Source: Betaproteobacteria bacterium
Lineage (GTDB): Bacteria; Pseudomonadota; Gammaproteobacteria; Burkholderiales; CAIKXV01
Direction of reading: 5' to 3'
Length of the DNA: 64,000 bases
NCBI GenBank assembly: GCA_947458265.1
Contig: CANGYF010000021.1
Coordinates: 1-64,000 of the forward strand
Part shown: piece after piece, positions 29,316 to 38,411 of the stretch
Layout: the number at the start of each line of letters is the position of its first letter
Position numbering within the stretch: position 1 is the stretch's first letter
Program-made: the position numbers and the translations under genes
The notes under the pieces: generated by a model
Database searches by the model: none
Told to the model about the DNA's origin: nothing
Seen by the model: the letters and a program-made list of their open reading frames with translations, nothing else

Positions 29316-30472
29316 TGCAGAACCTGTTGAAACGCGGCAGCGCCGCGATCGTCGGCGTCGCCGAATCCGACCTGGGTCTGGTGGCCCCGCACACCAGCCC
29401 GATCGACCTGATGGCGCAGGGCGTGATGCGCGCGCTCGATGACTGCGGGCTGAAGCTGTCCGACGTCGATGCACTGTTCGCAGCGACCTCGCAGGCGCGC
29501 TTCTCGACGATGATGCTCAAGGAGTACCTGGGCCTGAACCCGACCTGGAACGACAACACCCAGATCGGCGGCTCTTCGTTCGAGGCGCATGTGGCGCACG
29601 CCTGGGCGGCCATCCAGCTCGGCCAGTGCGAAGTGGCGGTGATCACCTACGGCAGCACCCAGCGTTCGGTGTCGCGCGCCGCGGCGAGCCCACGCGAGTA
29701 CAACTACTACGAGGCACCGTTCAAGCCGTTCATGCCGCCGACCGCCTACGCAATGGCCGCGGCACGCCACATGCACCAGTACGGCACCACGCGCGAGCAG
29801 CTGGCGGAAGTGGCCGTGGCAGCACGCCAGTGGGCCCTGATGAACCCGGCCGCCTGGGAGAAGGAGCCGCTGACCGTCGAGCAGGTGCTCGCCTCGCGCA
29901 TGGTCAGCCATCCGCTGTCGGTGCGCGACTGCTGCCTGGTCACCGATGGTGGCGGCGCGATCGTGATGACCTCCGGCGAGCGTGCGAAGACGTTGAAGAA
30001 GAAGCCGGTGTACCCGATCGGCTACGGCGAAGGCATCTCGCACAACAGCATCGCGAACATGGCCGACCTCACGGTCACCGGTGCCGCGGTGTCCGGACCG
30101 CGCGCCTATGCAATGGCCGGGCTGGGCCCCAAGGACATCGACGTGGTCGAGCTGTACGACGCGTTCACGATCACGCCGATCCTGTTCCTGGAGGACCTCG
30201 GGTTCTGTCCGAAGGGCGAAGGCGGTCGCTTCGTCTCGGGTGGCCGGATCGCCCCGGGCGGCGAACTGCCGGTCGACACCAACGGCGGTGGTCTGTCCTA
30301 CTGCCATCCCGGGATGTACGGGCTGTTCATCCTGATCGAAGCGGTGCGCCAGTTGCGCGGCGAGTGTGGCCAGCGCCAGGTGAAGGATGCCGAGACGGCG
30401 ATCGTCCATGGCAACGGCGGCGTGCTGTCGAGCCAGATCACCTGCATCCTGGGTGGCCCATCGACGGTCTGA
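29312..30472 (+). CDS. thiolase-family protein (SCP-x type, DUF35-partnered)
   Basis: GSAAIVGVAESDLG...SPIDLMAQGVMRALDDCGLKLSDVDALFA...NTQIGGSSFEAHVAHAWAAIQLGQCEVAVITYGST...DIDVVELYDAFTITPILFLEDLGFC...GGGLSYCHPGMYG. Confidence 0.92.
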   Translation: MMQNLLKRGSAAIVGVAESDLGLVAPHTSPIDLMAQGVMRALDDCGLKLSDVDALFAATSQARFSTMMLKEYLGLNPTWNDNTQIGGSSFEAHVAHAWAAIQLGQCEVAVITYGSTQRSVSRAAASPREYNYYEAPFKPFMPPTAYAMAAARHMHQYGTTREQLAEVAVAARQWALMNPAAWEKEPLTVEQVLASRMVSHPLSVRDCCLVTDGGGAIVMTSGERAKTLKKKPVYPIGYGEGISHNSIANMADLTVTGAAVSGPRAYAMAGLGPKDIDVVELYDAFTITPILFLEDLGFCPKGEGGRFVSGGRIAPGGELPVDTNGGGLSYCHPGMYGLFILIEAVRQLRGECGQRQVKDAETAIVHGNGGVLSSQITCILGGPSTV

Positions 30473-30477
30473 GCGCC

Positions 30478-31143
30478 ATGCTGAAGGCGATGCGTGTCCC
30501 GCCGGTGGGGTACGCATCGCGGCGCATCGCGCTTGCGCGCCTGCCGGACCTGTTTCGCATGGCGCTGCGCGGAGGCCTGGCCCTCGCATTGATGCTTGCG
30601 CTGGGCGGCCTGCCTGCCGCCGTGCCATCGGCGCGCGCGGCGAGCACCGGCATCGAACGGGCGCCCCAGGGGCAACGGCTCGATCGCTCGATCCGCAGGA
30701 TCAGCCTGTCGCACCACGTGATACGCATCCGTGGCCTGGCACCGATCTGCCCGCTGATGAAGCGGGTGCTGTCGATGAACGTACGCTACGCCGACCTGGA
30801 CGGCGACAACGCGGAAGAGGCGGTGGTGGAGGCGGTTACCTGCCAGTCCAAGGACGGCAGCGCCGACCTCGTCGGCGTCTACAAGTACGAGGTGCCCGAC
30901 AGCGTGCGCGAACTGCCCACCGAGCACGCGGTACGCTCTTCAGATCCGGTGTTCGCAGGCATGACCGGGCCGCTCAGGCTGGAACTGATCGATGGCCGGC
31001 TGGTGCGCTGGTTCGCGATCGCCGGTTCACCATGTGCGTCGGGCAGGACGCGCGCGCCGGGGCGCCGCTCGATCGTCTACCGCTGGGCCGGCGAGCGCTT
31101 CGTGGTCGACCGCGTTGACGAGACAGCGCCGGGCAACTGCTGA
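30478..31143 (+). CDS. uncharacterised secreted/periplasmic protein
   Basis: Hydrophobic N-terminal stretch MALRGGLALALMLALGGLPAAVPSARAAS; then NVRYADLDGDNAEEAVVEAVTCQSKDG; no family recognised. Confidence 0.6.
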   Translation: MLKAMRVPPVGYASRRIALARLPDLFRMALRGGLALALMLALGGLPAAVPSARAASTGIERAPQGQRLDRSIRRISLSHHVIRIRGLAPICPLMKRVLSMNVRYADLDGDNAEEAVVEAVTCQSKDGSADLVGVYKYEVPDSVRELPTEHAVRSSDPVFAGMTGPLRLELIDGRLVRWFAIAGSPCASGRTRAPGRRSIVYRWAGERFVVDRVDETAPGNC

Positions 31144-31205
31144 GGCAAGCGCGCCAGCAGCCATCGCGCGGACGCGGGATAATCCGGCTTTCCGATCTGC
31201 TCGAG

Positions 31206-32897
31206 GTGCACATGTCCTCAGTTCCGTCCGGGCCCGCCACTGCCCTCCCTCCCCTGCACCGGCTGACGATCGCCGAGGTCTCCTCCCTGCTGCAGGCGAA
31301 GCGACTGTCTGCGGTGGAGTACACGCAGGCGCTGATCCAACGCATCGACACGCTCGAGCCGCAGATCAATGCCTTCATCACGCCCACCACGGCACAGGCC
31401 CTCGAGCAGGCCCGCGCGGCCGATGCAGACATCGCCGGCGGCCGCTGGAAAGGCGCACTGCACGGCGTGCCGTTCGCGCTGAAGGACATCTACGATACCG
31501 CCGGCATCCTGACCTCGGGCCATTCGCGTGTGTGCATCGACCGCGTCCCCGCGCAGGACTCGACCACCACGCGCAAGCTCTACGAGGCGGGCGCGACCCT
31601 GCTCGGCAAGCTGGCTACCCACGAGTTCGCGCACGGCGGGCCGTCGTTCGACCTGCCCTGGCCGCCAGCGCGCAATCCGTGGAATACCGCATGCTTCACC
31701 GGCGGGTCGAGCAGCGGCTCCGGGGCGGCGCTCGCCGCTGGCTTCGTGCCGGCAGCGCTCGGCTCCGATACCGGTGGCTCGATCCGCGGCCCGGCCTCAT
31801 GGTGCGGCGTGTCCGGCCTGATGCCCACCTTCGGGCTGGTGTCGCGCGCCGGGGTGATCCCGAACTCGTTCTCGTTCGACCATTGCGGCCCGATGGCACG
31901 CTCGGTCGAAGACTGCGCCATCCTGCTGCAGGCGATCGCAGGGTTCGATCCGGCCGACAGCGGCTCCGTCCGCTGCAGCATCCCGGACTACCGGGCGGCG
32001 CTGACGTCCGACCTCAAGGGCGTGCGTATCGGCGTGCTGCGCCACTACTGGGAGGAAGACCAGCCGGCACCGGCCGACGTGGTGGCGGCGCTGGACGATG
32101 CCATCGGCGTGCTGCGCGGCCTGGGCGCGATCGTCGAGGACGCACGGGTTCGTCCGCTGAAGGAATCGTTCGACATCAAGGTGATCATCGCCGAGACCGA
32201 GATCTTCACCATCCACCTCAAGGCGCTGCAGGAGCGGCCTGGCGACTTCGGCTGGGACTTCCTGCAGCGTGCGCTGCCGGCCTGCCTGTTCTCCGCCAGC
32301 GACTACTTCCGTGCCACGCGCGAGCACCGACGCACGGTGTCTCAGATGGCCGGGGTGTTCGACCGCTACGATGTGCTGCTCACCGTCGGCCAGGGTGCTG
32401 CACCGCGGCTGGACCACCACGATCCGCTCAACTTCTGGAAGAAGCCGAACCTGTTCACGCCATCGAACGTCGCCGCCGGTCCTGCGCTCGTGGTGTGCAG
32501 CGGCTTCTCGGCCAGCGGCCTGCCGCTGGGCATGCAGGTGATCGGCCGCCCGTTCGATGAATCCACCGTGCTGCGCGTGGGCCATGCGTTCCAGCTGGCG
32601 ACCGACTTCCATCGGCGCGAGCCGACGCTGGTTCCAGGCACGGCACAGCCGACGCTGGCGGCGATTCCGGTGCCGACCGATGCCCCGGACACCGATGCGA
32701 AGACGCGCGCGCTGTGCGACACGATGGCCGAGCGGGCCGGGCTGCGGTTGAACGATTCGCAGCGCATCCTGCTCTACCGTGCTGCCCCGTTCGCGCTCGA
32801 GATGGTCGCTCGCCTGAAGGGCGACCATGGCTTCGAGGAGTCCCCGGCCAACGTCTTCCAGTTCCCCGACCCCATCCTGTCGCGCGCTCGCCGTTGA
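31206..32897 (+). CDS. amidase (amidase signature family)
   Basis: GGRWKGALHGVPFALKDIYDTAGILTSGHS...CFTGGSSSGSGAALAAGFVPAALGSDTGGSIRGPASWCGVSGL catalytic Ser-cisSer-Lys region. Start may be 31212. Confidence 0.95.
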   Translation: MHMSSVPSGPATALPPLHRLTIAEVSSLLQAKRLSAVEYTQALIQRIDTLEPQINAFITPTTAQALEQARAADADIAGGRWKGALHGVPFALKDIYDTAGILTSGHSRVCIDRVPAQDSTTTRKLYEAGATLLGKLATHEFAHGGPSFDLPWPPARNPWNTACFTGGSSSGSGAALAAGFVPAALGSDTGGSIRGPASWCGVSGLMPTFGLVSRAGVIPNSFSFDHCGPMARSVEDCAILLQAIAGFDPADSGSVRCSIPDYRAALTSDLKGVRIGVLRHYWEEDQPAPADVVAALDDAIGVLRGLGAIVEDARVRPLKESFDIKVIIAETEIFTIHLKALQERPGDFGWDFLQRALPACLFSASDYFRATREHRRTVSQMAGVFDRYDVLLTVGQGAAPRLDHHDPLNFWKKPNLFTPSNVAAGPALVVCSGFSASGLPLGMQVIGRPFDESTVLRVGHAFQLATDFHRREPTLVPGTAQPTLAAIPVPTDAPDTDAKTRALCDTMAERAGLRLNDSQRILLYRAAPFALEMVARLKGDHGFEESPANVFQFPDPILSRARR

Positions 32898-32972
32898 CAA
32901 GCCACGGCCGCGCGATACGTCCCCGCCATCCCGGGCGCACCTGAGCCCGCCCTGCCTGAAGGAAATACGCAA

Positions 32973-33962
32973 ATGATACGAGCCGCCATCATCGGTCTCG
33001 GCCGCTGGGGCCAGAACATGGTCACCTGCGCCCGCGGCAGCACCCAGATCCGGTTCGTCGCCGGCGCGACGCGCACCCCGGCCAAGGCACAGGCCTTCGC
33101 CGACGAGCACGGATTCCCGCTGCATGGCGACCTCGATGCCGTGCTGAATGATCCGAACGTCGATGCCGTGGTGATCACCACGCCGCACAAGAGCCATGTC
33201 GACGTGATCACCCGTGCCGCGAAGGCCGGCAAGCATGTATTCGTCGAGAAGCCGTTCACGCTGAACAAGAAGGACGCGCTGGTCGCGATCGAGGCCTGCA
33301 AGGCGGGCGGGGTCACGCTGTCGCTGGGCTTCAACTGGCGCTTCCAGCCGGCGATGCTCGAGATCCGGCGCATGTTCCAGGACGGCACGCTCGGCCAGCT
33401 GCTGCACATCGAAGGCAACTTCAACGGGCCCAGCGTGTTCCGCTATGCGCCCGATCATTGGCGTCCCGACCGCACCGAGAGCCCCGGCGGCGGCCTCACC
33501 GGTCGCGGCGTCCACAACATGGACGCGATGATCTTCCTGGCTGGCCCGATCGAGCAGGTCTACGCCCAGAGCTTGCGCCAGGTGCTCGACCGTGGCGTAG
33601 ACGACACTACCTCGGTGCTCTACCGCTTCCGCAGCGGCACCACCGCCTACCTGGGCATGGTGCTGGCCAGCGCCGAATGCTGGCGCATGCAGTTCTTCGG
33701 CACCAAGGGCATGGTCGAGGTGGGCGCGATCGAGCACCTGCCGACCTGGGACATGACGCTGCAGATGATCGACCAGCCGCGCGAGGTGCGGAAGTTCACC
33801 GCCGAGCGTACGGAGAAACTGGAACTGGAGGCGTTCGCGCGTGCGATCGAGGCTGGCCAGCCCTACGTGATGCCGGTCGAGGACATCGTGGCCGGCGTGT
33901 GCGGCCTCGAGGCCATCCTGAAGTCGATCGAGTCCGACCTGCCGGTGAAGGTCGAGCAATGA
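32973..33962 (+). CDS. Gfo/Idh/MocA family oxidoreductase
   Basis: MIRAAIIGLGRWGQNMVTCARG...VDAVVITTPHKSHVDVITRAAKAGKHVFVEKPFTLNKKDA. Confidence 0.95.
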   Translation: MIRAAIIGLGRWGQNMVTCARGSTQIRFVAGATRTPAKAQAFADEHGFPLHGDLDAVLNDPNVDAVVITTPHKSHVDVITRAAKAGKHVFVEKPFTLNKKDALVAIEACKAGGVTLSLGFNWRFQPAMLEIRRMFQDGTLGQLLHIEGNFNGPSVFRYAPDHWRPDRTESPGGGLTGRGVHNMDAMIFLAGPIEQVYAQSLRQVLDRGVDDTTSVLYRFRSGTTAYLGMVLASAECWRMQFFGTKGMVEVGAIEHLPTWDMTLQMIDQPREVRKFTAERTEKLELEAFARAIEAGQPYVMPVEDIVAGVCGLEAILKSIESDLPVKVEQ

Positions 33963-34972
33963 GCGCTGCAGCCTCGCCCGTCTGGGCAAACGAACCCGAA
34001 GGCCGCAGTTTCCGACGCCTGCCCGTGACCACCATGCTCAACGGCGCCGAGCTCACCGTGCCGTTGCATGTGGTGACCGGGGCGAAGGCCGGCCCGACGC
34101 TGGGCATCATCACCAACCAGCACGGCGACGAGTTCCTGCCGACGATGGTGATCCGGCAGTGGCTGGCGGGTCTCGATACTTCGAAGCTCTGCGGCCGTAT
34201 CGTCGTGGTGTCGGTGGCCAACCCGCTGGCCACCGCCGCCTGCCAGCGGCTCACGCCAGAGCCGCATGGCCGCACGGACCTGCACGAGGCATTCCCCGGC
34301 AACGCCCGCGGCAACACGACGCAGATGATCGCTGCGGTCATCACCGAGCAGGTGCTCGACCACATCGACTTCCACTGCGACTTCCACGCTGGCGGCACCG
34401 GCGGTCGCCTGCAGGGGCGGGTCGACTACAACGGCAAGGCGTCGGCCGAGGTGAAACAGCGCTGCTTCGAGATGGCTCGCGCGTTCGGCCAGCCGTTCGT
34501 GCACGAGAATGACCTGACCGGCACCTCCGCGCACTACGTGACCACGAAGCGCGGTATCCCCAGTTGCAACCCGGAGGTCGGTGGCACCTTCCTCGGACCG
34601 GACAGCACTGCCACCTACACGAAACAGTCGATGGACGGGCTCAATCGCCTCGCGGCGCATCTGGGACTGCTCGATGCGCCCGTGGTGCCGGTGAAGCAGA
34701 TCCACTTCGACCTGGTGGCGCGGCGCGAACTGCGCCCGCACAACAGCGGCTACCTGGAGTCACTGTTCGAGCGGCCGGAGCAGATCGGGCAGCCGATCGC
34801 CGCTGGCACGCTGCTCGGTCGAGTGATCGACCTCTACAGCTATGCAGTGCTGGAAGAGATCAAGGCACCGTTCGACGGCTTCCTGTTTTTCTCCCGCTAC
34901 AGCGGCACGGTGAGCGCCGGCACCCAGGCGTTCGCGCTGGCCGAGGCGGCCAAGAGCCAGCAACTGTCCTGA
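33959..34972 (+). CDS. M14-family succinylglutamate desuccinylase/aspartoacylase-like Zn deacylase
   Basis: GAKAGPTLGIITNQHGDEFLPTMVIRQWL...DHIDFHCDFHAGGTGG...VHENDLTGTSAHYVTTKRGIPSCNPEVGG; ATGA overlap with the upstream gene. Confidence 0.88.
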   Translation: MSAAASPVWANEPEGRSFRRLPVTTMLNGAELTVPLHVVTGAKAGPTLGIITNQHGDEFLPTMVIRQWLAGLDTSKLCGRIVVVSVANPLATAACQRLTPEPHGRTDLHEAFPGNARGNTTQMIAAVITEQVLDHIDFHCDFHAGGTGGRLQGRVDYNGKASAEVKQRCFEMARAFGQPFVHENDLTGTSAHYVTTKRGIPSCNPEVGGTFLGPDSTATYTKQSMDGLNRLAAHLGLLDAPVVPVKQIHFDLVARRELRPHNSGYLESLFERPEQIGQPIAAGTLLGRVIDLYSYAVLEEIKAPFDGFLFFSRYSGTVSAGTQAFALAEAAKSQQLS

Positions 34973-35012
34973 CCGCCCGCACGCTGCGCGCGGCACCATG
35001 GAGGGGTAAACC

Positions 35013-36269
35013 ATGCAACTGAACGATGAAGAGCAGGCGATGCAGCGCGGCGAGCGCGGCCCGGCGGTCAAGGAGGCGATCGACTTCCAGGTCGCGGTCG
35101 GCACGTTCTTCGGTGCGAAGCGCTTCGTGCCGATCAGCAACGCCCACATGATGGGCGATATCGAGGTGATGGGAGACGCCGGCCTGTCGCGCCTGAAGCA
35201 GATGGCCGAGGCCGGTACGCACTGCGCGGTGGGCATCACCACCAATGCGCGCTGCGTGGACTTCGACCATGTGAAGCAGCTCGGGCAGGTCGAGGACGAA
35301 GTCGAGAAGGAGCGGCAGATCATCGCCCACCTGCGGCAGATGAACGTGATCACCGCCGACACCTGCATCAACTACCAGACGCTCTACCAGCCGCATCTTG
35401 GCGAGCACGTGGCCTGGGGCGACACCGGAACGGTGATCTATGCCAACTCGGTATTCGGTGCGCGCACCAATTTCGAGGGCGGTCCGTCCGCACTGGCCAG
35501 CGCGATCACCGGGCGCACCCCCGAGTACGGCTTTCACCTCGATGCAGTCCGGCGCGGCAACTTCACGGTCGAGCTCGACGTCGATCCGTCGGACTTCGCC
35601 GACTGGGGCGCGATCGGACGGCTCGTCGGCGAGCCGCACCAGAGCTACTACGCGGTGCCGGTCTTCTCCGGGCCGGGCGGTGCGCCGCTGCGTCGCGCGC
35701 CCACGTCGGACGAGCTCAAGCACCTCGGCGCATCGCTTGCCAGCTATGGCTCGCATGCGATGTTCCACATGGTCGGGGTGACGCCGGAGGCGCCCTCGGT
35801 CGAGGCCGCGCTCGGGGGAAACACGCCGACCGACCGCATGCGCATCACCCGCGAGGACATCGACCGTGTCTACGCCGGATACGACGTGAAGGACGGCTGC
35901 TGCAACCTCGTGGTGTTCTCCGCGCCGCAGCTTTCGCTGTTCGAACTCAAGCGCATCTCGGAACTGCTGGACGGGAAGAAGCTCGCCCCGGGTTCGAAGC
36001 TCTTCGTGACGACCAGCAACGCGATGAAGCGCAGTGCCTCCGAACTGGGCTACATCGGCCGGATCGAGGCCGCTGGCGGCATCGTGCTGGAAGGCGTCTG
36101 CTTCTACATCCTGCAGGACCTGACCCCGATGAAGCAGCGCATGGGCTGGAGCAGCCTGGTGACCAACTCTGCGAAGCTGGTGAACACGATCACTGCGCAC
36201 CGCTTCAACACGATCCTGCGCCGCACCGAGGACTGTATCGAGACCGCCCTGACCGGAGCCGTGAAATGA
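35013..36269 (+). CDS. aconitase X large (catalytic) subunit
   Basis: NYQTLYQPHLGEHVAWGDTGTVIYANSVFGARTNFEGGPSALASAITGRTPEYG and GTHCAVGITTNARCVDFD are AcnX (former DUF521) hallmarks. Confidence 0.9.
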   Translation: MQLNDEEQAMQRGERGPAVKEAIDFQVAVGTFFGAKRFVPISNAHMMGDIEVMGDAGLSRLKQMAEAGTHCAVGITTNARCVDFDHVKQLGQVEDEVEKERQIIAHLRQMNVITADTCINYQTLYQPHLGEHVAWGDTGTVIYANSVFGARTNFEGGPSALASAITGRTPEYGFHLDAVRRGNFTVELDVDPSDFADWGAIGRLVGEPHQSYYAVPVFSGPGGAPLRRAPTSDELKHLGASLASYGSHAMFHMVGVTPEAPSVEAALGGNTPTDRMRITREDIDRVYAGYDVKDGCCNLVVFSAPQLSLFELKRISELLDGKKLAPGSKLFVTTSNAMKRSASELGYIGRIEAAGGIVLEGVCFYILQDLTPMKQRMGWSSLVTNSAKLVNTITAHRFNTILRRTEDCIETALTGAVK

Positions 36270-36703
36270 ATGCAACCGTGAAGCCGGTACTGCTGACCAT
36301 CGCCGTCGACCGTGCCGCCGGGCCGGTGGTCGAGGGCGAGGCGGTGATCTCGACCGAGGGCTTCAGCCCGCGCTACGACCTGGACCGCTGGACCGGTGTG
36401 ATCTCGAAGCCCGGCCACAAGCTCGAAGGCGTGAGCATCCGGGACAAGATCCTGTTCTTCCCGACCGCCAAGGGCGGCATTGCCGCTGGCTGGGCGTTCC
36501 ATGACATCAAGGGCAAGGGCATCGCGCCGAAGGCGTTCGTCTTCGGTGTGACCAACCCGGTCATGGTGCAGGGTGCGATCTTCGCCGACATCGCGATCAC
36601 CGAAGGCTGGTCGCCAGATCCGCTGGCGGTGATCCGCACCGGAGACCGGGTACGCGTGGATCCGGCGCGGCGGGTGATCGAACTGCTGGAGCGGGCACCC
36701 TGA
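36266..36703 (+). CDS. aconitase X small (swivel) subunit
   Basis: GPVVEGEAVISTEGFSPRYDLDRWTGVISKPGHKLEGVSIRDKILFFPTAKGGIAAGWAFHDIKGKGIAPKAFVFGVTNPVMVQGAIFADI (former DUF126); ATGA overlap with large subunit. Confidence 0.9.
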   Translation: MNATVKPVLLTIAVDRAAGPVVEGEAVISTEGFSPRYDLDRWTGVISKPGHKLEGVSIRDKILFFPTAKGGIAAGWAFHDIKGKGIAPKAFVFGVTNPVMVQGAIFADIAITEGWSPDPLAVIRTGDRVRVDPARRVIELLERAP

Positions 36704-36730
36704 CCTTCCTGCCGGCGCGGGACGAACAGA

Positions 36731-36773
36731 TGTCGCGACAGGAACTGTCAGGAAACGGGGCGGCGGGTACAAT
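36731..36773 (+). promoter_or_regulatory. putative promoter (CTGTCA-N17-TACAAT) with overlapping/adjacent palindromes
   Basis: TGTCGCGACA palindrome 36731-36740; GACAG-GAA-CTGTC 36737-36749 overlapping the -35 (36745-36750); -10 36768-36773. Confidence 0.45.
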
Positions 36774-36833
36774 CCGGCGATGATTACAGGGTGTCGACAC
36801 GCATCGCCGCCCGGAACGTTCGAGGAGTCCAGG

Positions 36834-37838
36834 ATGACCCGCTTCGCCACTGCCGGCCGCACGCCCCGCGTCTGCGCCTTCGTTCTATTGTCCGCCGCTA
36901 CCCTTGCCGGGACACCTGCGGCGCTTGCCCAGAAGCCTGGTGACGGCTGGCCTGCACGGCCGATACGCCTGCTGATCCCGGCCTCGCCGGGCGGCGGCGC
37001 GGACACGCTCGCACGAGTGCTCACGCCCCGGCTGAGCGAACGGTTCGGTCAGCCGGTGGTGATCGACAACCGCCCCGGTGCCGCAGGTACGATAGCGATG
37101 GACATCACCTCCCGCTCGGCGCCTGACGGCTACACCTCCATCCTCACGCAGTCGACCAGCGCGGTGATCGCGCCGGCGATCCAGGAGAAACTGCCCTATC
37201 GCACGCTGGTCGACTTCAGCCCGGTGTCGCTGATCGCCGAAGTACCGCATGTGCTGGTGGTGAACCCGACGGTGCCGGCCAACAACCTGAAGGAACTGGT
37301 GGCGCTGGCACGCACGCGCTCGCTCAACTACGCATCCTCGGGCATCGGCGCTGGCAGCCACTTCTCCGGCGAGATGCTCGACCGTGCCGCGGGGATCCGC
37401 ACCGTGCACCTGCCGTACAAGGGCGCCGGTCCGGCGCTGGCTGCGGTGATCGCCGGCGAAGCGCAGCTGTTCTCCTCGCCGATCAACGCGGCCATCGGCC
37501 ATATCAAGGGTGGCAAGCTGCGGCCGATCGCGATGACCACTGCCAAGCGCTCGGCCGTCCTGCCTGACCTTCCCACGATCGCCGAAAGCGGTTACCCGGG
37601 CTTCGACATCGGCACCTGGTTCGGCCTGCTGCTGCCGCCGAAGGCATCGAAGGAACTGGTCACCCGGATGCACGCGGAGTACACCGGTGCGCTGCGCATG
37701 CCCGACGTGCTGGAACGGTTGCAGGGCGACGGCACGGTGCCGATCGGCAGCACGCCGGAAGACTTCCGCAAGCGGATCGCGGTCGACCTCGAGCGTTTCG
37801 CGAAGATCGCGCGCGAGGCGAACATCCGCGCCGATTGA
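36834..37838 (+). CDS. Bug-family TTT substrate-binding protein #3
   Basis: WPARPIRLLIPASPGGGADTLARVLTPRLSERFGQPVVIDNRPGAAGTIAMDI...APDGYTS...TVHLPYKGAGPAL. Track ORF starts at 36780; signal peptide fits MTRFATAG. Confidence 0.94.
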   Translation: MTRFATAGRTPRVCAFVLLSAATLAGTPAALAQKPGDGWPARPIRLLIPASPGGGADTLARVLTPRLSERFGQPVVIDNRPGAAGTIAMDITSRSAPDGYTSILTQSTSAVIAPAIQEKLPYRTLVDFSPVSLIAEVPHVLVVNPTVPANNLKELVALARTRSLNYASSGIGAGSHFSGEMLDRAAGIRTVHLPYKGAGPALAAVIAGEAQLFSSPINAAIGHIKGGKLRPIAMTTAKRSAVLPDLPTIAESGYPGFDIGTWFGLLLPPKASKELVTRMHAEYTGALRMPDVLERLQGDGTVPIGSTPEDFRKRIAVDLERFAKIAREANIRAD

Positions 37839-37893
37839 GGCTCGGGCGTTGCCGGAGCCCCTGCAGGCTCGGGCAACGCCGAAGGTCGGGCAG

Positions 37894-38328
37894 TTACTCG
37901 GAAGCGTCGGCTACCAGCCCGGCCTGCTCGATCCCGAACACGCAGCAGGCTTCGTCCTGATCCCCACTGGCACCGCTGGCACCGGCTGCGCCGAGGATGT
38001 TGCCGGCGGCATCCTTGATCAGCACACCGCCCATCTGCGGCAGGAACTTGCCGTTGGCGGTGGCGGCCAGGGTGATCATGAAGTTCGGATTGCTCTGTGC
38101 GCGCTTGGCCAGCGAACGGCTCGAGCAGCCCATCGCGACCGCGCCCCAGGCCTTGCCGCGGGCGATGTCCTCGCGGAACATGGTCGCGCCGTCCTCGCGC
38201 GCGTAGGCGACCGTATGGCCGGATGCATCCAGCACGATCACGCCCAGTGCCGGGATCTTCATCTCGCGTGCCTTCTCGATCGCCTTGTCGACGATGATGC
38301 CTGCCTGCTTCAACGTGAGTGCGGCCAT
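37894..38328 (-). CDS. GlcG/HbpS-family heme-binding-type protein
   Basis: LTLKQAGIIVDKAIEKAREMKIPALGVIVLDASGHTVAYAREDGATMFREDIARGKAWGAVAMG...FLPQMGGVLIKDAAGNILGAAGASGASGDQDEACC. Confidence 0.93.
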   Translation of the reverse strand: MAALTLKQAGIIVDKAIEKAREMKIPALGVIVLDASGHTVAYAREDGATMFREDIARGKAWGAVAMGCSSRSLAKRAQSNPNFMITLAATANGKFLPQMGGVLIKDAAGNILGAAGASGASGDQDEACCVFGIEQAGLVADASE

Positions 38329-38411
38329 GGTGGTTCCCCTGTCTGGTCTGTGGCGTGGTGTATGGCGGATGCCGGTTGACGGTGGTACTGGCTCGAGCGA
38401 AGGGCCAGCGG

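Noticed and set aside
31797-33989. 730-aa minus-strand ORF
   Set aside because: Antisense to amidase and Gfo/Idh/MocA oxidoreductase; shadow ORF.
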